A stretch of DNA of 64,000 bases from Diogma glabrata (Eukaryota > Arthropoda > Insecta > Diptera > Cylindrotomidae): the NCBI GenBank assembly GCA_963693315.1, contig OY856186.1, positions 280,486,459-280,550,458 of the forward strand. The letters run 5' to 3'. The notes beneath the pieces were generated by a model, which saw only the letters and a list, made by a program, of their open reading frames with translations, searched no databases and was not told the origin of the DNA. The translations under genes and the position numbers were made by a program. This document shows positions 9,780 through 19,410 of this stretch, piece after piece; the stretch's first letter is position 1; each line of letters begins with the position of its first letter.

Positions 9780-12270
9780 TGGACATACCGCTTTATGGGT
9801 ATAAAGGCCATTGCCAGTGGTATGTGATATCTCACGCTAACTCATATGTCAATGGCAGGGACTGGAGTACGCAGGGTAGTCAGACCCGTAGATCAACATT
9901 GATCATAATCGATCAAAATCGATCCCTCCTGCGGGAGGGAATTTATGTACTATTAATATGTCAAAAAAGTAAGATGGTAGCTTTATCCTTAGCCGCAGTA
10001 AAGATTTGTGTAAACAAAACTAAAATTAATGAATGGAATATTCCTTAATCATGTGACTCACTGCCTTGCTCATTTGATAAAACCCACAAATAGAGTTTCA
10101 TGGAGGCTCATTTTGTGATGTGATATACATTCTTTATTGGCAGTTTAAGTTATACAAGATGGCACTACAAATATATAAGGTGCCCATACATATAGTACCA
10201 TTTCTTCGAGTAATCAATAGAGTGGCATGGTTTGATATTTCAGATTGAGAGTGCTCCATCTAATTGATAGGGTTCGTCTGTCAGCACTATTAAGATATCA
10301 CCATGGGTAGGGATAGTGATATCTCACTGCTATTACCAATATGTTTGTATGTCAAAATTAGGGACTGGAATACGCGGGGCTGCCACAAAAACTTAAATCT
10401 AATTTATGTACTATTAATTTACTACTACACTTCGCATAATAATAATAATAATAATAATAATTATATTTAGTTGAAATAATTAAGCTGCGAGTCATTTTGA
10501 ATTTATTTACTAATGTTTCTTGTTTCAATATTAAGTTTCAAACTCTTTAGATTATTTTAAATTTTAATTTTTTATGAATTCAAAATTCAATATGGTGTAT
10601 AAACATAATAGATGACTAGCTAGATGCTTTTGATGCCATTATACCGATATCGACATCAATATTCAATCGATAAAATAATTTAGATTTCTAAATCAACAAT
10701 TTTAATATAACTTGACCATTTGTCAAAGTTTTGTGTTACAATAAGAAACGAATATATCAACAGTATCTTGTTGTTTATATCTGTAGAATGTAATTTCTCA
10801 ATCTTTAAATGAATAGCAAAAAAGTAAAAGAAACAAAACAAAACTACAAGAAATAAATATTTTTATTCTCTCAGTATTATTTTCATTGTGCTCAAAACCA
10901 TTTATGGCTGATTTTTATACCCTTTCCAACATAATTTTCTTTTGTTATAAACCATCCTATCCCAACTCATTCTTTTACGTTCTATAATATTTTATAATAT
11001 TCACTTGTTGAATGAATTGATGGGGTGTGATGATGATGGTTAGTTGAGATATAAGATATTTTATGTCTGTGTTACTACTATGCTAGCTCACCATTTATCA
11101 TGGCTAAGAAACATAAAATAAAAAGAAATAAATCTTTCAAATTGATGAGTGGTTTTTTCGTTTCCAGCCGGAGTGGTTTCGTTTTGAAGAAAATATATAT
11201 ATATGTTTCAAGTCAAAACTTTGAATATTGAATTTGTTTTAAGAAACGATGTTATGCGAAAACTATGCTCCAAAATACAACTAAATATTTTATAAAAGCT
11301 ATTTCAAAATCAAAACAAAATAAAGTTTCCAATCAAAAGCTTTCAGATGAAAATCGATTTTAATTTTTTTTTGTTTTTTAAATTAAATCAAAAGAATTTC
11401 AAAATAAATCGAATACTTATTTGATTTTGTCTTGACTTTGAAAACTAAATTGATTGGAATGAAAATGTTCATTCTGATTTGAAATTTATCAATTACCATT
11501 TTTCAATTTCCTTTCTTTTGTTTTTATGCAAAATTGAAAAAAAAAAAAAAACCAAATTCATAATTTGATTTACAAATTTGAAAAATTTGTCTTGGTTTAC
11601 AATTTTTTTTGGAATAAGAATAATTAAATTGTTGTTGTTTTTGTTTTGTGAATTATAACCACGATGAAGAAAACTTTGAGCATCGACATTTCAAATTCAA
11701 AATTTTGAAAATAAATAAAAAATATATCTAAAATCAAATAAATGATTTTAATCTTGAATAATTTCTTTTATAATTTTGTTGTTGTACTTGAGATTTGAAA
11801 ACAATTTAAATAAGAAAAAAAGAAGACATTTGAGTAAGGATTTTCCAAAAGTAAAATCTTTAATAATTGTTTTCTTCCATTTTTTCGTTTCATGGTAATT
11901 TTTCGTTTACTTTAAAACTCGATAGGATCTAAATTTTTAAATTACCGTAATGGAAAATTAATGTTACGTTTTCCTTTTTTTCTCCATATAATGCTGACTT
12001 TTCTAAATGGCTCGGATTATTCTTGAAAGAAGCAAAACGCTATTTTTAGATGATTTATTTATATCTTCTGGGTAGATTAATATCGTTTTGAATATGTTTT
12101 CTTAATGGACTGTCGATAAGACGTTTATTTAGTTGAATTTGACTAAGTAAAAATATATGGGTATAGTTTATAGTTTAACTTTAACACAATAAAAATTACT
12201 ATAATTAGCAATTGGATGAAAATCTCCTCAATCACAGGCTTAGAAGAAAAATCTCCCTAAATAAAACCCA
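9780..12270. other. AT-rich intergenic DNA with LINE-like scraps and a microsatellite
   Basis: Two related scraps (about 9790-9870 and 10310-10385) share a TGTGATATCTCAC-like block and GGGACTGGARTACGCRGGG, also found in reverse orientation near 37970-38090. They probably belong to the 5' region of the Jockey/CR1-like family. An (ATA)n/(AAT)n microsatellite lies at 10437-10462. From 10.5 to 12.2 kb I see only AT-rich DNA with no gene. Confidence 0.5.
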
Positions 12271-12274
12271 ACTA

Positions 12275-12558
12275 TTTCCTATAGATTTTGACCTGCTGAA
12301 CACGAATATCATATTGATTTTTTTAGGTTATAGTCCAAGAGCTAGTGAACCTTTTGGGTAACGGTCGTCCTGTAAGGCAAGAATTTTTTTTAGTGATAGT
12401 TCATGAAATGTGAAGTACGGAAACCACAACCTGGCAGGCATCAGCCGTACACGTCATCATCCCCTTATATGTTTGAAAGTGTAAAAAAAATTAAAAAAAA
12501 AACTTCCTCCTGTAAGCTTGAAATTTTTATATGATTTAGCTCACTTATTGTAGAGTAC
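12275..12558 (-). repeat. Solo fragment of the repeat found upstream of the RTE-like LINE
   Basis: The minus strand reads TACTCTACAATAAGTGAGCT, then TCAAGCTTACAGGAGGAAG, ATGATGACG, TGATGCCTGCCAGGTTGTGG and CCTTACAGGACGACCGTTACC. These match 28068-28290 and 30689-30911 directly upstream of the RTE-like ORFs. The other end (TTCGTGTTCAGCAGG, about 12275-12310) instead matches about 35670-35715. It is probably a solo or deleted copy of the LINE 5' region, but an independent repeat is possible. Confidence 0.6.
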
Positions 12559-13650
12559 AAAAAAAATTGACAGGCGATTTGTAGGTGCACATGTATCTGC
12601 CAGGCGAATCGAAAGGTGTTACAACCTGCCGGCCGGCCGTCACAAGCGACGAAATCTAGAAAACCGCTGAACGGACTTCCAAAATTTTTGTTTCAAAAAA
12701 TAAGTTTACTCAATGGTAAGAGCTGAAAGTATTGTAAGTAAGTAAGTATGTATTCGATGACTGTACCGAAAGTGTGTCAAAAAAATCGTCCAGTGTGTCA
12801 AAACAAGGAAATTTGCATATTTTTGGCTTAAAAAACGTTCATTTTAAGTGATTCCGGATATAAACATTGAATTTGAAGAAATCTTGATGGGGGATTGGTA
12901 TGTGATACCAAAAACTAGATTATTGCATTATAAGTTTGTCAAAAAAATGTTGTCAAGTGTGTCAAAAGACAGATTTTTATTTATTTTTTTACCCAATTTT
13001 TTGGAAAAAAATAAAATAAATTATTTGTATGACATGACATTTTATTATTTTCATTGAGAACTATGGCATTATAGGTTTGTCAAAAAACTGTTGTCAAGTG
13101 TGTCAAAAGAAAGATTTTTATTTATTTTTTTACCCAATTTTTTGGTAAAAAATAAAATAAATTATTTGCATGACATGACATTTTATTATTTTTATAGAGA
13201 ATAATGGCATTATAAGTTTGTCAAAAAATGTTGTCAAGTATGTCAAAAAAATTAACTGTTTGTATTACGAAAATGTGGCATGGAAAATTTTTGAACTTGT
13301 TATAGTTTTTGAAATATTTTTTGAATTTTGAAAAAGTTTGTATTTTTGATTTTGTAATAATTTTTGCAATATTTTTAGAACTTTTTGAAAAAGTTTTAAT
13401 TTTTGATATTGTTATAATTTTTGCAATATTTGTAGAATTTTGGAAAATGTTTCAAATTTTGAATTTTTAAGAGTTTTTCGAATATTATTAGAATTTAGAA
13501 AAAGTTTAAATATATGATTTTATTTAAATTTTTTTAATATATTTAGAATTTTAAAAAAAAATTGATTTTAATTAATTTTTACAATATTATTGGAATCTTG
13601 AAAGAAATATGAATTTGTGATCTTGTAATATTTTCTCGAAACGCTAAATG
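12559..13650 (+). repeat. Family Z composite repeat, copy 1
   Basis: A GC-richer leader (CCTGCCGGCCGGCCGTCAC, 12625-12645) is followed by CTGTACCGAAAGTGTGTCAA, then three imperfect tandem units of about 130 bp (12920-13260) built on GCATTATAAGTTTGTCAAAA and TTGTCAAGTGTGTCAAAA. These are followed by a ladder of roughly 60-bp AT-rich units (13285-13620) built on TTTTTGATTTTGTAATAATT. The same three-part order recurs at 56310-57440, so it is a defined interspersed element rather than local slippage. The class is unknown. Confidence 0.75.
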
Positions 13651-13666
13651 GAGAGGTTTTTGAGTA

Positions 13667-14086
13667 GTTTGAAGACTGTGTGCCATTCAACTAATTAACT
13701 TATGCCACCATAAAGAAGACTTTAAGGTTGACGCTGAATGGCATTTTCATGCTACCAGCCATGGAAAGGGACCTTGTGATGGAATTGGTGGTACACTGAA
13801 GCGTGCTGCTCACCGTTATAGTATGGCGAGCGAAGATAATATTATTGATACACCAAAAAAACTTTTCGAATGGGCTTTAAAATGGGAATCTACCATGAAC
13901 TTTGGATACGCCGATAAAAATGAATAACAATTAACAAAAGAAAAATTACAAAATCGATATAAAAATGCGATTACTATAAGTGGAACTCAAAAATTTCATT
14001 CTTTTGTACCAGTAGATACTAAGACAATAAATGCAAAAATGTTTTCCAACTCAAAAGAAACATTTGAATGTAAAATAAGTAAATAA
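13667..14086 (+). pseudogene. Unclassified transposon protein remnant (HATSHGKG...DGIGGT)
   Basis: The reading frame gives LINLCHHKEDFKVDAEWHFH, then ATSHGKGPCDGIGGTLKRAA, and later KLFEWALKWES and GTQKFHSFVPVD. From memory, the ATSHGKGxxDGxGGTxKR block recurs in uncharacterised repetitive proteins of insects and cnidarians; I cannot name the family. An in-frame stop (TAA at 13925-13927) interrupts the frame, which then continues to a second stop at 14084. The 5' part is missing: an upstream stop and the family Z repeat abut it. The function is unknown. Confidence 0.6.
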
Positions 14087-14545
14087 TTTTTAATAACTAT
14101 ATTTATTTTCACATATATAATTTTTATGATATTTTAAAAAGTTTATTCAATAATAAAATATTTGTAATTTAATGTTGAAAAACAATCTTTTACTTTATGA
14201 TTCCATAATAACATAATACGAACATAATACTTCTCCAGTCAAAAGTTCCTAAATAGATTTAGTTGTTTATACGGCTTTTTTGTTTGCAGTCAAGACTGTC
14301 AAATTATTTTTTATAAGAGTGACAAGTGATTACTAAAAGTGATAAATAAACATTTCATTTTTTATGCCATCTAATACAAAGAAAATAATTGCAGAAATGC
14401 TTTCCTATTCAAAAGAAACTTCTGTTTGTAAAATAAGTAAATCATTTTTAACAATTGTATTTATTTTATTTATTGTACTACATATATAATTTTTATAATA
14501 TTTTAAAAAGTTCATCTAATAATAAAATATTTGATATTTAACATA
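14020..14545 (+). repeat. Tandem duplication of the 3' end of the 13.7-kb protein remnant
   Basis: The segment with AAAATGTTTTCCAACTCAAA, TGTAAAATAAGTAAAT and ATATATAATTTTTATRATA, about 170 bp from 14020 on, recurs in diverged form at about 14366-14545. The second copy keeps SKET.ECKISK-like coding but no upstream frame. It includes the former stop codon and 3' flank. Confidence 0.65.
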
Positions 14546-15094
14546 AAAAAAATATCTCTTAGTTTATAACGCCATTTTTATAATTTTCCTTCAGAACAAA
14601 AAAAACTGATTCCCGACAGTCATATGCACAACGAATTTTATCTTTAAAACTAAAAATAACGCGTGTCCTCAACTTTCACAAGTGGTTAGATATAAAATAA
14701 GCTTCAATTTAGTTTAAAAAAAAAAAAAAAAAAGGAGGCTATGCCATCTTTTTTTCAATTACACCGTTTTTTTCTTATGTTACACCGTTAAAAATTATTT
14801 CAAAAAATTAACAGTGTACATTTTTAAAAACTTTCTTCTAATACCTATTCAACGACATATCATTTATGAAAATCGATTGAGTAGTTTTTCTACAATCGCT
14901 CGTCAAAATGCACTCACATCACAAAATAACAAAAAATTGAGGGGCACCCTGTGAAGACCCCTGGTCGAAAAAAAAAATTCTAAGAGAACTTGTATTTTTT
15001 ATTTATGAAAGACTATCTATAAACAAAAAATAACCAAAATTAAAAGGGGTCAAGTCAAAATTTCCCAAAAATTTGCTGAACTTGCGTGAAATTG

Positions 15095-15097
<3 letters not shown>
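14546..15097. other. AT-rich spacer
   Basis: No gene or repeat shared with other parts of the window was recognised. There is an A-run at 14715-14732. Confidence 0.5.

Positions 15098-15177
<80 letters not shown>
15098..15177. repeat. (TA)n microsatellite at the left edge of the Penelope-like cluster
   Basis: About 80 bp of pure TA directly abut the first base of the Penelope-like unit (GCTGATGTTG at 15178). A second TA array closes the cluster at 26599. Apparent proteins here are only Tyr-Ile dipeptides. Confidence 0.95.
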
Positions 15178-15179
<2 letters not shown>

Positions 15180-15362
15180 TGATGTTGTTATGTGTATGTA
15201 TTCGCCCTTATATGTATGTGATGTGATGTTAAGGTTAATCTTCGAAGGCGCCTTATGATGCTGAATTCATTAAATTTATTAAATTTTTAAAAACATCCAA
15301 AAATTTAATTTTTCATTTCTGCAATTTATTCAATTTATTTTTAAATTTTGAATCTGGTGGTC

Positions 15363-15396
15363 GACGTTTCGGCAATTTCTTGTTGCCATTATCAAG
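15363..15396 (-). ncRNA. Hammerhead-like motif in Penelope-like 3' region (unit 1)
   Basis: The minus strand reads CTTGATAAT, stem GGCAA, loop, stem TTGCC, then GAAACGTC. Stem II and the GAAA segment fit a hammerhead ribozyme, a class reported in Penelope-like retroelements. The first core strand (UUGAUAA) deviates from CUGANGA at two catalytic-core positions, so activity is doubtful. Identical copies lie at 19596-19629, 23829-23862 (minus) and 26422-26455 (plus). Confidence 0.5.
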
Positions 15397-16351
15397 ACTA
15401 AAAAATTAATTAAGTGAGAATTCTTAATATGTACATTAAAATAAAATGATTAAAAAACTATTATTACCATTAAGTCAATAACTTAAAACACTATTTTAGA
15501 AAAAACTTTTAAAAAACTTTTGAAAAAAGGTTGTACAGATAGTTGGTCTATAGTCTGGTTTATAATTTGGTTAATAATTTGGGTTTATAATTTGGTTTAT
15601 AATTTGGTTGAACAATTAACCTTATATGATCAAACAACATTTCTGATTATATTTCTTTAGACTGAAATTAAATAAGAATTTGTTTGTATATGTATATGAT
15701 CAAACAATTGAACTAATTGTTACCTTTTAGTCAATAAAATGTTTCAAAAAACTCTTCCAAAACTTACTAAACTTCAAAAAACACAAACCAAACTATTAGT
15801 TTAAGATGATTAAAAGGTTAAAAAGAAATGTTTTAACAATTTGGTTTAAAAAACAAACACAATTGGTAATAATTTAAACATCAACAAAAAACCAAACTAA
15901 TTTAATTTAACCAAACAACATTCTTGGTGAACTATAAACCATTGACTATATAACACACGATGAAGAATTGTATCATTTGTGCATCCAAAAACATGTTTGG
16001 GGACAAATAACAAATATTAAGACACTCACACTGACACACCAGAGAGAAGTTTTTGCCGCCGAAATAAAAATATGAAATGCAAAATATGTATATATATATG
16101 ACACAACAGGTGTCGACACGGATCCTGACCAACTTCACGTTGGGGGTATTAATTTCGATGTGTATGGATGATTCACAATTCCGTATAATGAAATTTTTAA
16201 ATTATGGAAAATGAAATGTTTTAAAGTATGGAAATTAAATGTGGAAAATGAAATGTGGAAAATGAGGGTAAAAATGAAAGGCGCTTAAGACATTTGATTT
16301 GATTTAGGGAAAACTGATTTGATTTAGGGAAAGGCCCTTGAGTATTCGGAT

Positions 16352-19243
16352 TTAGATTGGATTAAGATGATTGTTGTGACCTGCGTCTGGGAACAAGGTT
16401 TTTAATAAACATACAGTACCAAAGCTCAAAATTGAATCAGTTGGGTCAGAGGTGAGGTTAATGGCATTCGGACGATTGTATAGAATGTAGCAATTTTCGT
16501 TAAAAAGTCTTTTGTGGTAATTGGATTGGTTGGAAAGAATAGTAGGTTCATTAAAGTTAAAATTATGGCCAGGATTCTCAGAAATATGTTTGAGTACCGC
16601 AGTTCTGATTGTAGAGGGAACTCCTTTATTTATATCTTTTTGTTGGTTTCTTACGGATAATTCATGTTGATACATGCGGGTGGCAAGTTTCTTTCCCGTT
16701 TGTCCAACGTAAACTGCTGAACAATCTGGAAAGGAGCAGTCAATTTTGTAAACCAAACCACTTTTGTCCAGGAGTCTCAATCGATCTTTGGTCTTCGTGA
16801 AAATTGTGTTGCCTAAGGAGCCCGAGTAGTTATTGACGTACTGGATATCTGGGAACTTGAGGTTAAAAAATGTTTTGAAAAATTGATTAACAAACTGAAT
16901 ATGTGGGAATGAAAAATATTGCTTGTCGGTACTAGGAGGCTCTATAGTATTTTCAAAAGGCTGATTGTTTTCGTTTTTGTGATAGAAACGGGTTATTAAT
17001 TTTTTAATTAAGTCTAATGGATAATTATTGTTGACAAGGAAGTTTGTTACAAGATCAATGTTCTTCTTATGGAACACAGTATCACTGATAGACAGAGCTC
17101 GATGGAAGCATGAGTACGCTATATTAACTTTAGTATCAATTGAATGTTGAGAATAAAAATTCAAAATACGGTTAGATGCCATTGATTTATAGTACCAATC
17201 AGTGCGAAGAAAACCTGAAGTTAATCTTTCAATTTTCATATCTAGAAAATTTATACAATTCTCCACTTCAACTTCAAGCGTGAATTTTATAGATTGTGAC
17301 AATGAGTTTAAGTGATCCAGGGTATCATTGATTAGGTCCGTGGGAATACAACAAATTATGTCGTCAACATATTTTTTAAAGAAAACAGGCTGGTACGATA
17401 AACTATTTAAGCCACGAATCAAAAGGTCCTCTAAGACAAAGTCTGATAAAGTTGGTGATAGGGGGTTACCCATCGCCAACCCTTGTATTTGTTTATAGAT
17501 GTTGTCCTCATATTTGAAATATGATGCGTCTTTGATGCAGAAAGAAATTATCTCGAAAAAGAGAGTGTATGGTATGTTTGTAACTTTTTCAATCATAGGC
17601 CAACGTGACTGAATCGAATCTAATGCAGAGGAAATGGGAACATTGGTAAAGAGGGATACGACATCAAATGATACTAATGAATAGTTGGGTGGGACCTTGA
17701 TCGATGACAAAAATATTTTGAATTCAAACGAATTTAGAGTATTAAAAAGAGAGGTATTTGTAATCTTGAGTAAAATACGATTGATATATTTGGATAAGTT
17801 GTATGAGGGGGCACCAATGTTAGAAACAATGGGGCGCAGGGGAACATTGACTTTGTGGACCTTAGGAAGCCCATAAATGCGGGGTGGATAAGAGGTGTCT
17901 GCGTACATCTTGAACTTAGTATTGTCATTGAAGTCGTCGATCCCTTGCAACTTTTTGACAAAATTGTTATTTTTCCTTATCAGGGTTGCAGTTGGATCCG
18001 TATTAATTTTCATATAGGTAGAACAATCGGAAACAAGAGATGACATTTTGTTTTTATATTCGGAAGTGTACATAATGACCGTGAGGTTGCCTTTGTCCGA
18101 CGGAAGGATGGTTAGTTCTTTATGGAGCCTTATGAAGGAAACGGTTTGCTTGTAGAATTTTTCGATCAGATTGTCAGTATGGGACAGTTTGTGGTTGGTC
18201 TCTTTTGTGAAAAGTTGTTGAGCTCTCTCCGTAAGCATATTTAGTACAGTATCTTTGTGATTTGGAGGTATATGGCGGGAAGCGAAATCATTGATCGTAG
18301 AAAGAAATTGTACTTTGTTGTCAAAGGATGATTTAGTAGGAGGAATGAACTTGGGTCCATAGCTGAGGATAGTTTCGACAGGTGGTGGGATGGCCACAGC
18401 CGTGTTGTTGATAATGTGTGAGGCATCGTAATGGATGTCTGGTACAGGAAATGTTGATACTAGGGTGTTAAATTTATTTAACAGTGATTTATTTAGTTTC
18501 TGAATCGAGCTATCCAGTTTAGTGTACTGACTATAATAGAAATGAACAAGAATGGATTGAGGTAGATGTTTATTGAGCTCTTTTTTATAGAATTTAATTT
18601 TATTCTGTAACTGTTCCAATTGAACTACTGTTTGTGATATAATAAGGGACAACAATTGTCTGTTCAATTGCACAAAAAATTTTTCCGTGGTTTTGTTTGA
18701 GATAGAAAAGAGAGTTGATTTTAACCTCCGTGTTTTATTCGTAAGAAAAGAGGGGATAATATCGTTATTTTTGCACTTAAGTAAGAAAATCCGACGACTC
18801 GTTAGGTTTGCCAATTTCTCGATGGTATGGATGAAAAGTTTCATAATATTGTGTGGGTACTCACCGAAATTGATCAGGATAAAACGCAGAAAAGTGGTGC
18901 GTGTGTTTACGGGCGGATGATGCCTGGTGTTCCATGGACGACCCAATGGTGTGTCTATGTGAGCGTCAGTAACTTCCACATCGTTGTAAATATTGTGCGT
19001 GTTAAAATTGTGGCAAATATTGGAAGAATTACTAATGTTGAAATTGTTATAAATGCTGGAATTATTACTAATGTTAGAATTATTATAAATGTTGGAATTA
19101 TTATAAATGTTGGAATTCTGGACGCTTCTAGGGTCACTTCCATTGATGTTGCTAGAATTACTATAAAAGTTGGAAGTCTGGACACTTCTAGGGTCGCTTC
19201 CATTGATGTTGTTAGTCTCCTTGAGATACAAATTATAATCCAT
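16352..19243 (-). CDS. Penelope-like RT with GIY-YIG endonuclease (unit 1)
   Basis: 963 residues from the first ATG at 19243; the open frame begins three codons earlier at a TTG. The N-terminal 85 residues are Asn/Ser-rich with two NINGSDPRSVQ repeats. The RT core spans roughly residues 375-660: LPSDKGNLTVIM, IYGLPKVHK, motif A SFDVVSLFTNVP, QGLAMGNPLSP and the catalytic KYVDD. The C-terminal domain, about 830-930, is GIY-YIG: VYKIDC, a DCSFPDC cysteine pair, YVGQTGKK, R in LATRMYQHE, and the downstream NY.KRLFNE Glu. Together they would nick DNA and copy element RNA. The frame is intact. Unit 2 encodes the same protein. Confidence 0.92.
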   Translation of the reverse strand: MDYNLYLKETNNINGSDPRSVQTSNFYSNSSNINGSDPRSVQNSNIYNNSNIYNNSNISNNSSIYNNFNISNSSNICHNFNTHNIYNDVEVTDAHIDTPLGRPWNTRHHPPVNTRTTFLRFILINFGEYPHNIMKLFIHTIEKLANLTSRRIFLLKCKNNDIIPSFLTNKTRRLKSTLFSISNKTTEKFFVQLNRQLLSLIISQTVVQLEQLQNKIKFYKKELNKHLPQSILVHFYYSQYTKLDSSIQKLNKSLLNKFNTLVSTFPVPDIHYDASHIINNTAVAIPPPVETILSYGPKFIPPTKSSFDNKVQFLSTINDFASRHIPPNHKDTVLNMLTERAQQLFTKETNHKLSHTDNLIEKFYKQTVSFIRLHKELTILPSDKGNLTVIMYTSEYKNKMSSLVSDCSTYMKINTDPTATLIRKNNNFVKKLQGIDDFNDNTKFKMYADTSYPPRIYGLPKVHKVNVPLRPIVSNIGAPSYNLSKYINRILLKITNTSLFNTLNSFEFKIFLSSIKVPPNYSLVSFDVVSLFTNVPISSALDSIQSRWPMIEKVTNIPYTLFFEIISFCIKDASYFKYEDNIYKQIQGLAMGNPLSPTLSDFVLEDLLIRGLNSLSYQPVFFKKYVDDIICCIPTDLINDTLDHLNSLSQSIKFTLEVEVENCINFLDMKIERLTSGFLRTDWYYKSMASNRILNFYSQHSIDTKVNIAYSCFHRALSISDTVFHKKNIDLVTNFLVNNNYPLDLIKKLITRFYHKNENNQPFENTIEPPSTDKQYFSFPHIQFVNQFFKTFFNLKFPDIQYVNNYSGSLGNTIFTKTKDRLRLLDKSGLVYKIDCSFPDCSAVYVGQTGKKLATRMYQHELSVRNQQKDINKGVPSTIRTAVLKHISENPGHNFNFNEPTILSNQSNYHKRLFNENCYILYNRPNAINLTSDPTDSILSFGTVCLLKTLFPDAGHNNHLNPI

Positions 19244-19410
19244 GATTTCCAAAATAATACTGTATGAAACTGAATGATGTAGGAACCGTAATTTGGTTTA
19301 TGATTAAATCAAATCCTCCGAGATGTTGTGAGTAAGACCTGGTAGGTTGTATAATACGAAGAAAATTTCAGAATGTGTAGGATAGGTGGAGTGTACGTAA
19401 CACAATTGTT

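Larger units (their letters stand above)
15178..19410 (-). mobile_element. Penelope-like element, tandem unit 1 (4233 bp)
   Basis: A full unit with one long ORF on the minus strand and a 1.17-kb 3' region. The next unit starts at 19411 with the same bases, so units repeat exactly every 4233 bp. Penelope-like elements combine a telomerase-like RT with a GIY-YIG endonuclease and characteristically occur as tandem or partly inverted copies. The 3' region carries a hammerhead-like motif at 15363-15396. No differences between units 1 and 2 were noticed in the stretches compared, and the encoded proteins are identical. Either the duplication is very recent or the assembly has repeated a unit. Confidence 0.9.

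Noticed and set aside
12848..13260. Tandem repeats considered as a CRISPR array
   Set aside because: Units are adjacent and diverged with no unique spacers, and the context is eukaryotic.
17685..19267. Plus-strand and alternative-frame ORFs inside the Penelope-like genes (also 21918-23500)
   Set aside because: Shadows of the strongly conserved minus-strand RT/GIY-YIG frame.
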